From Azospirillum formosense (GTDB lineage Bacteria; Pseudomonadota; Alphaproteobacteria; Azospirillales; Azospirillaceae), in assembly GCF_040500525.1 (NCBI RefSeq), contig NZ_CP159404.1, forward strand, positions 339,001 through 403,000: DNA of 64,000 nucleotides, in the 5' to 3' direction. Of this stretch, positions 39,969 to 48,322 are shown in pieces (positions within the stretch are counted from its first letter, which is position 1; the number at the start of each line of letters is the position of its first letter). Position numbers and translations under genes: made by a program. The notes under the pieces were generated by a model that worked only from the letters and a program-made list of their open reading frames with translations, was not told where the DNA came from and did not search any database.

Positions 39969-41963
39969 ATGCCGGACACCCTGCGCGCCCTTGACGTCAC
40001 CAAGACCGCCTATTTCGATTTGGGACCGGAATCGATCGGCAGCCTGCGGCAGGCCTCGCCGATCATCGCCAGGGCCCTGCCGGGGATTCTGGACCGCTTC
40101 TACGCCCGCACGATGATCCAGCCCGAGCTGGCTGGCCTGTTCACCAACCCGGCGCAGGTCGAAGGAGCCAAACGCGCCCAGATCGCGCATTGGACGCGGC
40201 TGTTCGAGGGCCGTTTCGACGACGGCTACAAGGAGTCGGTGCGCGCGGTCGGCATCGCCCACCACCGCATCGGGCTGAGCCCGAGCTGGTATGTCGGCGG
40301 CTACGCCTTCATCCTGGGCGAGATCATGGCCGCCCTGGCCCAGAGCATGGGCGGTACGCTGCTGACCGGCGGCCGGCTCGGCTCCATCGTGACCATGCAG
40401 CGCGCCGTGGTGTCGGCGGTGCTGATGGACCTGGACGCCGCGCTGTCGGTCTACTGGGACCGTCTGATCGACGACCGGCTCCAGGCGGTGGACGCCATGG
40501 TCGATTCCATCGATCACGAGGCCAACGACGTGGTGGACAGCGTCGCCAGCTACACCGCCGACCTGCGCCGCACGGTCGGCGACCTGGACAGCGTCTGCGC
40601 GACGGTGAAGGACAGCATCGCCGGCACGTCCGCCGACACGGCGGAGGCGCTGGACGCCGCCCAGACCGTCGCCGCCGGGGCGGAGCAGCTCCAGGCCGCC
40701 GTCGGCGAAATCGCGCTGCAGGTCAGCGGCGCCTCCCGGATCGCCGGCGAGGCGGTGGAGAAGAGCGGCGAGGCCCGCCAGATCATGGCGCAGCTCAGCA
40801 CCGCGGCGCAGGAGATCGGCGGCATCCTCAACCTCATCCGCGCCATCGCCGGGCAGACCAACCTGCTGGCGCTGAACGCCACCATCGAGGCCGCAAGGGC
40901 CGGCGAGGCGGGCAAGGGCTTCGCCGTGGTCGCCACGGAGGTGAAGAACCTCGCCGGGCAGTCGGCCAAGGCGGCGGACGAGATCGCCGCCAAGGTCGGC
41001 GCCATCCAGGCGGTGGCCGAGCAGGCGATCACCGGCATGGACGGCGTGGCCACCACCATCACCACCATGCAGGAGATCAACGCCTCGATCGCCGCCGCGG
41101 TGGAGGAGCAGTCCTCCGCCTCGCGCGGGATCGCCCGCAACATCGGCGAGGTCGCCGGCATTTTCCGCGGCATCGCCGGTCGGATGACCGAGGTCGGCGG
41201 CGAGACGCAGCGCGCCACCACCGTGGCCTACACGGTCGGCGAGAGCGCCAACCGCATGCAGGAGGCGCTGGACACCCTGCCGACCCTGCTGGCGCGGGCC
41301 ATCCGCACCTCCTCCGATCTGGCGAACCGGCGCCACACGCGCCGCCGCCCGGTGCTGCTCGACGGCAGCGTGGACCAGACGCCCGCGCTGGTCCGCGATA
41401 TCTCCGAATGCGGCTGCTACGCCGAGACGAAGGGGGCGGCACCCACCGGCGGGCAGGTCACCGTGTCGCTTCCCGGTTACAAGCTGTCCCTGCGCGGTTC
41501 GGTGGTGGCGCGGCACGACAACCGGCTGCACATCCGCTTCGACGAGCGCAAGATCGGCCGCGAGGAGGTGGACCGCATGAGCCGCGACGGGGTGGGCGAG
41601 CTGGTCCGTCTCGCCAAACAGGACCACCTCGCCTTCGTCGATAGGATCATGGAGGCGGTGAGCGGCCAGCGCAATCTCCTGCCGGCGGACCTGTCCACCC
41701 ATCACTCCTGCCGCCTCGGCCGCTGGTACGACAGCGTGAACGATCCCCGGACCATGCGCCTGTCGACCTACAGGGGCATGGCCACGCCGCACCGCACCGT
41801 CCATGAGGCGGGCCGCGAGACGCTGCTCGCCCTCCAGGCCGGCAACCGCCTGGAGGCCGAACGCCACGCCGCCGAGATGAAGCGGGCCTCGGCGGAGGTG
41901 GTCCGCCTGCTCGACGAGCTGGAGCGCGACTTCGCCCGGACCCTCGCCGAGGCCGCCGAGTAG
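39969..41963 (+). CDS. Globin-coupled chemoreceptor with PilZ and CZB domains
   Basis: This 664-residue soluble receptor has no membrane helix. An N-terminal protoglobin sensor (~10-165) carries the proximal His in GIAHHRIGLSPSWY (His ~98). The signalling domain (~220-440) has the tip IAGQTNLLALNATIEAARAG. A PilZ domain follows at ~450-540 (RRHTRRRPVLLDG, then VRDISECGCY), and a chemoreceptor zinc-binding (CZB) domain at ~550-650 (DHLAFVDRI, HHSCRLGRWYDS, PHRTVHEAG). It could therefore join O2, cyclic di-GMP and zinc or redox input. ATG 39969 lacks a good ribosome site; a TTG at 39933 with AGGGG upstream is an alternative. It is divergent from another MCP-PilZ gene. Confidence 0.92.
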   Translation: MPDTLRALDVTKTAYFDLGPESIGSLRQASPIIARALPGILDRFYARTMIQPELAGLFTNPAQVEGAKRAQIAHWTRLFEGRFDDGYKESVRAVGIAHHRIGLSPSWYVGGYAFILGEIMAALAQSMGGTLLTGGRLGSIVTMQRAVVSAVLMDLDAALSVYWDRLIDDRLQAVDAMVDSIDHEANDVVDSVASYTADLRRTVGDLDSVCATVKDSIAGTSADTAEALDAAQTVAAGAEQLQAAVGEIALQVSGASRIAGEAVEKSGEARQIMAQLSTAAQEIGGILNLIRAIAGQTNLLALNATIEAARAGEAGKGFAVVATEVKNLAGQSAKAADEIAAKVGAIQAVAEQAITGMDGVATTITTMQEINASIAAAVEEQSSASRGIARNIGEVAGIFRGIAGRMTEVGGETQRATTVAYTVGESANRMQEALDTLPTLLARAIRTSSDLANRRHTRRRPVLLDGSVDQTPALVRDISECGCYAETKGAAPTGGQVTVSLPGYKLSLRGSVVARHDNRLHIRFDERKIGREEVDRMSRDGVGELVRLAKQDHLAFVDRIMEAVSGQRNLLPADLSTHHSCRLGRWYDSVNDPRTMRLSTYRGMATPHRTVHEAGRETLLALQAGNRLEAERHAAEMKRASAEVVRLLDELERDFARTLAEAAE

Positions 41964-41987
41964 CCGGCGCCCTTGGAGACGCTGCGG

Positions 41988-42011
41988 CCGCCGGGCATCA
42001 GCGCCCGGCGG
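41988..42011. terminator. Hairpin with SPFH-gene stop codon in its loop
   Basis: CCGCCGGGC (41988-41996) pairs perfectly with GCCCGGCGG (42003-42011). The 6-base loop plus flank contains the stop of the minus-strand SPFH gene. It closes the convergent pair with the globin receptor. Confidence 0.65.
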
Positions 42012-43104
42012 TTGCCGGCGGGGCTTCCGGCGCGCTGTTCTCCGGCGGCGGCTCGTCCAGCGTGGACAGGCGGCCGGCGAGGCCGTCCGTCTCCCTTGCG
42101 GCGGTTTCCTGGGACGGCGCGGCGGCGGGTGCCGCCGCCGTTCCCGATTTGGCGTCGTCGCCGGTGTTCAGGATGACCGGCAGGCCGTCGCGTCCGCCGA
42201 TGATGATGGTCTTGGCGTTCGAGGAGGTGGCGAAGGCCCGCGTCGCCTCGATTCCGCGCAGGCGCAGATACTCCGGCGTGATGTTGCGGGCGACGATGTC
42301 CTGGAAGTCACGCACGCCCTCCGCCTCGATCCGCTTGCGGTCACGCTCCTTGGCCTCGCGGGCGATGCGGAAGTCGTACTCCTCCATGATCTGTTGCTGT
42401 TCGATCTTGCGGTCGATGGCCTGGCGGACCAGCGGCGGGAAGCTGACCCCGGCCACCAGCACGTCCTCCACCCGGATCATCACCGAGCTGTAATCGTCGG
42501 CGATCGCGCCGGGAGGCAGCTTCAGCGCCTGGAGATCGGTCGGCGGCGCCGGGAACTGTTTGCGTGCCTCGGTCAACAGAAAGCCTTGGATGTCCGCGCG
42601 GTTGATCGAGTAGAAATTCTCCGGATTGTGCTTCGACACGAATTCGTAGACGAGGCTGGCGATCTCCGGATGCACCAGCTTTTCCGCGTAATCGTCCCCG
42701 GCCAGCTTGTGGAGCAGGCCGGCGGCGGGCGGGTTGACCCGGTAGCGCAGCGCCACGGTCACCGTCATCGACATGCCGTTGGCCGCCACCGCCTCGTAGG
42801 TGCGGGTGTCGGTGCGCAGGCGCACGTCGTACATCGTCACCCGGTCCCACGGGAAGATCAGGTGGGTGCCCTCGCTGTAGACCCGGTCGGTGACCGTGCC
42901 GCCGAAGAAGCGCAGCCACAGCACGCCGACATGGCCGGAGGGCACCTCGACGAAGACGGCGGGGGCGATGGCGAGGAAGCCCAGGATCAGGGTCAGCGCC
43001 AGCGCGTAGATCGACACGCTGCGCCGTTTCAGCCAGAGGCCGGCGCGCAACGGCAACGGCGCTCGGGCGACGCCATCCCCGGCGGACGGGTCCAGGGTGG
43101 TCAT
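41998..43104 (-). CDS. SPFH/band-7 (prohibitin-like) membrane protein
   Basis: This 368-residue protein has a short cytoplasmic N-terminus, one membrane helix (~30-52) and an SPFH domain (~52-240; VPSGHVGVLWLRFFGG, TMYDVRLRTDTRTY). A charged coiled coil (IEQQQIMEEYDFRIAREAKE) and an Ala/Pro-rich tail follow. The family forms membrane-bound oligomeric cages that organise microdomains or hold proteases. It overlaps the upstream small membrane protein gene by four bases (ATGA), so the two are translationally coupled. No NfeD or FtsH gene is next to it. Confidence 0.87.
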   Translation of the reverse strand: MTTLDPSAGDGVARAPLPLRAGLWLKRRSVSIYALALTLILGFLAIAPAVFVEVPSGHVGVLWLRFFGGTVTDRVYSEGTHLIFPWDRVTMYDVRLRTDTRTYEAVAANGMSMTVTVALRYRVNPPAAGLLHKLAGDDYAEKLVHPEIASLVYEFVSKHNPENFYSINRADIQGFLLTEARKQFPAPPTDLQALKLPPGAIADDYSSVMIRVEDVLVAGVSFPPLVRQAIDRKIEQQQIMEEYDFRIAREAKERDRKRIEAEGVRDFQDIVARNITPEYLRLRGIEATRAFATSSNAKTIIIGGRDGLPVILNTGDDAKSGTAAAPAAAPSQETAARETDGLAGRLSTLDEPPPENSAPEAPPATAGR

Positions 43105-43298
43105 CGCGGTCTCGTCGTCAGCATCTTCTCACGTTCCCGTGTGCTGGGTCGCCCCACCGCCTGGATTACGAAATTCACCGGCGGCGTCAGGAAGAAGGCC
43201 AGCAGGAAATGGCCGATGAAACCGATCGTGGTGTTGCGGCCCATGACGGCGCACACCAGACAGGCGAGGAGATAGAGCATGACGAGGACAAGAGGCAT
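43101..43298 (-). CDS. Small two-helix membrane protein coupled to SPFH gene
   Basis: The 65-residue protein has two hydrophobic segments (VLVMLYLLACLVCAVMG and FIGHFLLAFFLTPPVNFVIQAV) and a basic C-terminus. Similar tiny proteins are often found beside SPFH genes, but I cannot name a family. Its stop overlaps the SPFH start (ATGA), which supports a shared function. ATG 43298 was chosen because the longer open frame adds only a basic, Pro-rich leader. Confidence 0.65.
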   Translation of the reverse strand: MPLVLVMLYLLACLVCAVMGRNTTIGFIGHFLLAFFLTPPVNFVIQAVGRPSTREREKMLTTRPR

Positions 43299-43417
43299 GC
43301 GCGTCCGGCCTTGGAATGGGAGCAGGGCGGAAGGGTGACGGCGGAAGGGGTTGGGGATACGCGAAGGCATCCCCACCCGTCCTTCCGGGCCGTGGCGGCG
43401 GCGTCCGGGCGCTGCGG

Positions 43418-44068
43418 TCAGGCCGCGGCCGGGGCCGCTTCCGGCGTCGCACCCTTGCGGCGGCGGGCCTCCTCGAACGTCTCGCGGAAATAGGTCTTCA
43501 CCTTTTCCGGCTGGAAGGTCAGGAAGGTGCCGCCCGACGCGAAGTGCTGCTGGAAGACCTTGCCCAGCGCGTAGGTGAAGGCGCTGTTGAAGGCCGGCTG
43601 GGTGGCCAGCCGCGTCACCGTGCCGATCACCGGCACCGAGCGCAGGGCCATGTTGAACGCCATGGAGCCGAGCAGTCCGCCGGCCAGGGCGGTCGGGGCG
43701 ACCGTGGCGAACAGCGTGCCGACCGCGGAGCGGCCGATGTCGCCGCGGAAGTCGACGCCGTGCAGGTCTGACAGCTCCTTGAGCAGGCGGAGCTGGACGA
43801 CGGCGAGCGCGGCGGTGTCGACGAAGTTCAGCGGGATGACGCCCGCCGCGGCCGACAGCAGCACATGCTTGCGGATGATCTCCGCCGCCTGCTCCTCGGT
43901 GGCGACCGGAGCGGCCGGGATGGTTTCCGGAGCGGCTTCGGACGTGTTGGCGCTGTGGGGGGTGGTTTCGGGGGCGGCCGTCACGGCCTCCGGAGCCGGG
44001 GTGGAGACCGGGGCGACCGCCGTTTCCGGCTTCGCCTTGCCGCCCGGTGTATCCTTCTCACTGACCAT
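43418..44068 (-). CDS. DUF697/EcsC-like membrane-associated protein
   Basis: In this 216-residue protein, the first ~70 residues are Pro/Ala/Thr-rich and disordered. The rest matches the DUF697 (YcjF-like) pattern: EEQAAEIIRKHVLLSAAAG, IPLNFVDTAALAVVQLRLL, SVPVIGTVTRLATQPAFNSA and YALGKVFQQHF, which form membrane-embedding helices. Function in this family is poorly defined. ATG 44068 has TTGGAG about nine bases upstream. It is on the same strand as the NRPS operon but separated from it by 215 bases and a terminator. Confidence 0.75.
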   Translation of the reverse strand: MVSEKDTPGGKAKPETAVAPVSTPAPEAVTAAPETTPHSANTSEAAPETIPAAPVATEEQAAEIIRKHVLLSAAAGVIPLNFVDTAALAVVQLRLLKELSDLHGVDFRGDIGRSAVGTLFATVAPTALAGGLLGSMAFNMALRSVPVIGTVTRLATQPAFNSAFTYALGKVFQQHFASGGTFLTFQPEKVKTYFRETFEEARRRKGATPEAAPAAA

Positions 44069-44180
44069 GCTGTGGTGCTCCAAAAAGGGACGTTGTCGAG
44101 AGAAAATCAGCAATGAACGCCGCGCATTGGGATGTTCCGCGGCGACTGTCGGCCCCGAAGGGACGGCCCGCTCCGAAAAC

Positions 44181-44202
44181 GCCGCCGGTGGTGGCCGGCG
44201 GC
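44181..44202 (-). terminator. Terminator of the NRPS operon
   Basis: GCCGCCGG (44181-44188) pairs with CCGGCGGC (44195-44202), an 8-bp stem. Read on the minus strand it is followed by GCGTTTTC, a short U-tract, about 80 bases after the thioesterase stop. Confidence 0.65.
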
Positions 44203-44283
44203 ACCGTCATATGGGCTAACGAATGAAGTTGTCTGCGTCAAAGGATTTACCATCAAAAAGGACATCGATGATCAACGGGTGTT

Positions 44284-45024
44284 TCACGAATCCTCCTCTA
44301 TCAGGTCTCGGACAATCGACGCGCGCTGCTCGTGCAGGAAGAAGTGGCCGCCGGGAAGCGTGCGCAGGCTGAAACCCGCCCCGGCCAGCCGCTCCCATCC
44401 GGCGACCTCGTCCGGCGTGGCTTCGCCGTCCTCCGCCCCGGCGAAGGCCAGGACCGGCACCGGCAGCGGCGGCGGATCGGGTTCGAGGAAGGCGTCGGAC
44501 ATCGCGAAATCGGCCCGCAGCATGGGCAGCATCAACTCCATCAGGTCGTCGCAGGCCAGCACCTCGGGCGGGGTGCCGCCCAGCGCGGCGAGGTGAGCGC
44601 GGAAGGCCGCGTCGTCCAGGCTATCGACGGGTGGCCGCCGCGACGCGAGGTGCGGTGACCGGCGCCCCGACACGGCCAGCAGGGCGGGTGGATGCCCCCG
44701 TGCCACCAGAGCGCGGGCGGTGGCGTAGGCCAGCGTGGCGCCCAGCGAGTGGCCGAACAGGATCAGTGGCCGATCGCCCAGCGGTTCCAGCGCGGCCAGC
44801 AGGGCGGGAACGGTCTCCTCCACACGCTGCAGCGGCGGCTCGCCGATGCGGGTCTCCCGTCCCGGCAGACGCACCGCCAGCAGTTCGGTGTCCGCTCCGA
44901 CCTCAGACGCCCAGTCGCGGAAGACGGCGGCGCCGGCCCCGGCGTAGGGGAAACAGACCAGGGTGCGGCGCGGCGCCGAAGCCGTCCGGAAACCTTGCAG
45001 CCAGGAGGACAGGGGCGCGGGCAT
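44284..45024 (-). CDS. Type II thioesterase of the NRPS operon
   Basis: This 246-residue alpha/beta hydrolase should clear wrongly loaded or stalled groups from the synthetase carrier domains. It has the typical TEII opening (LVCFPYAGAGAAVFRDWA), the nucleophile in GHSLG, the acid near VLAFAGAEDG and the His in GGHFFLHE. It is the last gene of the operon; its ATG shares one base with the upstream stop (TGATG), and a GTG three bases earlier would give a four-base overlap. The synthetase itself ends in a reductase, so this enzyme is an editor and not the release enzyme. Confidence 0.92.
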   Translation of the reverse strand: MPAPLSSWLQGFRTASAPRRTLVCFPYAGAGAAVFRDWASEVGADTELLAVRLPGRETRIGEPPLQRVEETVPALLAALEPLGDRPLILFGHSLGATLAYATARALVARGHPPALLAVSGRRSPHLASRRPPVDSLDDAAFRAHLAALGGTPPEVLACDDLMELMLPMLRADFAMSDAFLEPDPPPLPVPVLAFAGAEDGEATPDEVAGWERLAGAGFSLRTLPGGHFFLHEQRASIVRDLIEEDS

Positions 45025-46676
45025 CACGCCTGCTCCAGAGCGAACAGGCGGTTATGGTCGTGGCCTTCCTCGATGCGGCCCTCGTTCATGTGGTAGACGC
45101 GGTCGGCGAGTCCGAACCAGCGCTCGTCGTGGGTCACGCAGATGACGATCTTGCCCAGCGCCTTCAGCTCGGGCAGCAGTTCCTCGTAGAAGACGCGCCG
45201 GAAATGCGGGTCCTGGTCGGCGGCCCACTCGTCCAGCACGATCACCGGCTTGTCCTCCAATTGCGCGACCACCAGGGCGAGACGCTTGCGCTGGCCGGTG
45301 GACAGGGAAACTGTGCTGAAGCCGCCGTCGGCGACCGACACCTTGTCCTGCATCTCCAGCCGTTCCAGCAGGGCGCGGACGCGCGCCGGGTCGGGCTCGG
45401 CGACGCCGTAGAGGCGGCGCGACAGGTGATAGTCGGAGAAGATGGCCGAGATCATGTCGCGGAAGCTCTGCATCCGCTCCGCCGGCACCGGCGCCCCGTC
45501 AGCGAGGAGCTGACCGCCGCTCAACGGCATCAGCCCGGTCAGCAGGCGCAGCATGGTCGATTTGCCGGACCCGTTGCCGCCGGTGACGAAGGTGATTTCG
45601 CCCGCCCGGAACTCCGCCGACAGCGGCCCGACCGCGAAGACCGGCGCGCCCGCGTCGTCGTGATAGGCGAAGGTGGCGTCCTTGAGCGCGATGGTGCCGG
45701 GCGGGCCGGGCAGACGGTCGGCGCCCTCGTCTGGGGCGCTGCCGGCGGCGGCGCACAGACGCTCCTCCATCGCCTCGATGTTGGACAGGGCCATCTCGGT
45801 CTGGGCGACCAAGGGAGTGACGAAGGACACGGTGCTGACCGGCCCGACGATGAACAGTGCCGCCGTGGTCGCCGCCACCACCACCGCGTGATAGCCGGTG
45901 GTGAACAGCGGAACGACGAAGACCATCATGCCGATCAGCGTGTAGAACATCGCCTCGACCAGAGCGAAGTTGCGGCCCCACTGCTCCTTCATGTCCACAT
46001 TCACCGCCCGCGCCCGGGACGAGGCGTCGGCGAGGTCGCGGATCAGCCCGTCGCCGCGGCGGCGGTTCATCCGCACCTCCTTGAAGCCGCGCAGCAGGTC
46101 GGTCAGCCCGTCGAAGACGCGCGTCTCGGCCGCCGCCGCCTCCACCATGCTGCGGCGCAGGCGCTGCACCCGCGCGACCTTCACGGCCACGGCGATCCCG
46201 GCGAAGGCGAAGGCCATCACGCAGGCCAGCGGCGACAGCCAGGCCAGATAGACCGCCAGGAAGACCAGCATGACCGCCTGCTGCCCGCCGATCGCCAGAA
46301 GCGGCAGGGTCTGGGCCAGCGTCTGGGTGTCCTGGGTCAGCACCCCGTGCAGCGACGCCCGCCCGATGCGGTCCACGGTCACGAGGTCGGCGCGGCGCAC
46401 CAGATCGAACAGGCGCAGGCGGATCCTGTGGATCAGCCGCTCGGCGTCCTGGGACGCGGTGACCAGCGCGTAATTGTGGGTCACCCCGAACAGGGTCACG
46501 GTGACCGCGTACATCACCAGAAGCCGCGGGCTGACGATGCCCTGGGCGGCGTCCTTGGCGGCGGCGTCGACCAGCCAGAGCAGCGCCGCGGTCGCGATCG
46601 CCGACAGGACGTTCATCAGGGCGAGTGTGCGCAGATTCTCCGGAAGCTCGCGCAGGACGATGGCGGCCAGCCTCAT
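45024..46676 (-). CDS. Cyclic-peptide-type ABC exporter, second copy
   Basis: This 550-residue half-transporter has six N-terminal membrane helices and a C-terminal ATPase: Walker A GGNGSGKST, signature STGQRKRL, Walker B VIVLDEWAADQDP and switch His in CVTHDE. The DEWAADQDPHFRRVFY segment marks the SyrD/PvdE cyclic-peptide exporter family, which secretes NRPS products. It overlaps the other ABC gene by four bases (ATGA). The two proteins are alike in length and plan but clearly diverged, so they could form a heterodimer or two separate pumps. Confidence 0.9.
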   Translation of the reverse strand: MRLAAIVLRELPENLRTLALMNVLSAIATAALLWLVDAAAKDAAQGIVSPRLLVMYAVTVTLFGVTHNYALVTASQDAERLIHRIRLRLFDLVRRADLVTVDRIGRASLHGVLTQDTQTLAQTLPLLAIGGQQAVMLVFLAVYLAWLSPLACVMAFAFAGIAVAVKVARVQRLRRSMVEAAAAETRVFDGLTDLLRGFKEVRMNRRRGDGLIRDLADASSRARAVNVDMKEQWGRNFALVEAMFYTLIGMMVFVVPLFTTGYHAVVVAATTAALFIVGPVSTVSFVTPLVAQTEMALSNIEAMEERLCAAAGSAPDEGADRLPGPPGTIALKDATFAYHDDAGAPVFAVGPLSAEFRAGEITFVTGGNGSGKSTMLRLLTGLMPLSGGQLLADGAPVPAERMQSFRDMISAIFSDYHLSRRLYGVAEPDPARVRALLERLEMQDKVSVADGGFSTVSLSTGQRKRLALVVAQLEDKPVIVLDEWAADQDPHFRRVFYEELLPELKALGKIVICVTHDERWFGLADRVYHMNEGRIEEGHDHNRLFALEQA

Positions 46677-48322
46677 GCCACGCCCTCCGTCCTATGGGCG
46701 GGTTCGGTCAGGCGACCCTCCTCCATGTGCAGGCGGCGGTCGGCGACGTCGAAGTAATGGTCGTCGTGCGTCACCGCCACGATGGTCAGGCCGCGCCGCT
46801 TCAGCTCCGGCACGACCTCCCGGTAGAACTTGAAGCGGAAATGCGGGTCCTGGTCGGCGGCCCATTCGTCGAGGATCAGGATCGGTGCCTTCTCAAGGAT
46901 CGCGGCGACGAGCCCCAGCCGCTTGCGCTGCCCGGCGGACAGGTCGCGCCGTCCGAAACGGTCCCCCTCCAGGGCGGTGACCCGCTCCATCTCCATCCAG
47001 CGCATCAGCTCTGCGGCCTCCACCGGGTTGAGTGTGTCCTGCCCGTAGAGCCGGGCGAACAGGTGGAAGTCGGCGAACACGGTCGCCATCAGCTCGCGGT
47101 AGGCGGCGACGCGCTGTGGCCCCACCGGCACCCCGTCCACCGTGATCCGCCCGCGCAGCGGGTGGTAGAGGCCGGTCAGAAGCTTGATGAAGGTCGATTT
47201 GCCCGACCCGTTGCCGCCGGTGATGAAGATCACCTCGCCGCGCCGGATGGTCAGGTCGAAGGGGCCGACCGCGAAGGGCGCTTCGCCTGGCGGGGCGGGG
47301 AAGGCGAACTCCACCCCCTCCATCCTCACCTCGCTGAAGTTGACCGGCACCGGCAGGGCGGGGCCGTCGCTCCCGGCCTCGGCGAGTTCCGAGAGCTGTC
47401 CCTCCAGGGCCATCATGCGCCCGGCGGCGGCCTCGGCGGCGCTCATCACCGCCAGCGACTGCATCAGCCCGAAGACCGGGGCCGACATAAAGAAGATAGC
47501 GGCGGTGATCTTCACCAGCTCCGCCGAGATGGCGCTGGAATAGGACGGCACGACGAAGACGACCACGCCCAGCATCAGGTTGAAGGCGCACTCACCGAAC
47601 ACGAACTGCTGCCAGGTGTGCAGATGCACCGCACCGCGCGCCGTGGTGGTGCGGCCGGACACGGTGGCGAAGACGGTGTTCAAGTCGCGGCTGCGGGCGC
47701 TGTTCAGCCGCTGCTCCTTGAAGCCGTCGAACAGGTCCGACACGCCTTCGAACAGGGCGGCCTCCTCCGCCATCATGGCCCGCTGCCTTTCCTCCAGCGC
47801 GCGGCCCAGCCGGATGTAGAACCAGGTCCCGGCGCCGAGCAGCCCGCCGATCAGCAGGAAGGCGACCGGCGAAATGGTGGCGATGTAGAGCAGGATCGTC
47901 CCGGTCAGCAGGACCGAGCGCACCGTCAGCGCCAGGAACTGCGAATTCTGCGAGACGAGCTGGCTGCTCTGCGTCACGCTTTCGAACAGCGGGGTCTGGC
48001 CGAAGCGCTCCAGCTTCCACAGGTCGGCGCGGCGGATCTGGTCGAGCAGCCGCATGCGCAGGCTGTCCACCACCTCCTCCGCATCCGCCGACAGGTGGGC
48101 GACCATGCGGCCTTCCAGGAGCATGTAGAGGAGGACGCTGACGACGAAGGCGGCGGCCAGCGGCAGGTTGACGAAATCGGCCTTCTCCGCGGCGATCTCC
48201 TCCGCCCCGCGGTTGACCAGGGCCAGCACCAGCGTGGAGAAGAGGGCCGAGCCCAGGGCGTAGAGAACCAGCCGGCGCAGCGGCGCCGGCCCCAGCCGTC
48301 CCAGCAGGCGGAGGAGGTTCAT
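46673..48322 (-). CDS. Cyclic-peptide-type ABC exporter, first copy
   Basis: A 549-residue half-transporter with six membrane helices and an intact ATPase: Walker A GGNGSGKST, signature SAGQRKRL, Walker B ILILDEWAADQDP and switch His in AVTHDDHYFD. It belongs to the same SyrD/PvdE-like family as the next gene. Its ATG overlaps the stop of the TauD-like gene (ATGA), which fixes the start at 48322 and rejects the longer open frame upstream. It should export the peptide or a precursor across the inner membrane. Confidence 0.9.
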   Translation of the reverse strand: MNLLRLLGRLGPAPLRRLVLYALGSALFSTLVLALVNRGAEEIAAEKADFVNLPLAAAFVVSVLLYMLLEGRMVAHLSADAEEVVDSLRMRLLDQIRRADLWKLERFGQTPLFESVTQSSQLVSQNSQFLALTVRSVLLTGTILLYIATISPVAFLLIGGLLGAGTWFYIRLGRALEERQRAMMAEEAALFEGVSDLFDGFKEQRLNSARSRDLNTVFATVSGRTTTARGAVHLHTWQQFVFGECAFNLMLGVVVFVVPSYSSAISAELVKITAAIFFMSAPVFGLMQSLAVMSAAEAAAGRMMALEGQLSELAEAGSDGPALPVPVNFSEVRMEGVEFAFPAPPGEAPFAVGPFDLTIRRGEVIFITGGNGSGKSTFIKLLTGLYHPLRGRITVDGVPVGPQRVAAYRELMATVFADFHLFARLYGQDTLNPVEAAELMRWMEMERVTALEGDRFGRRDLSAGQRKRLGLVAAILEKAPILILDEWAADQDPHFRFKFYREVVPELKRRGLTIVAVTHDDHYFDVADRRLHMEEGRLTEPAHRTEGVA

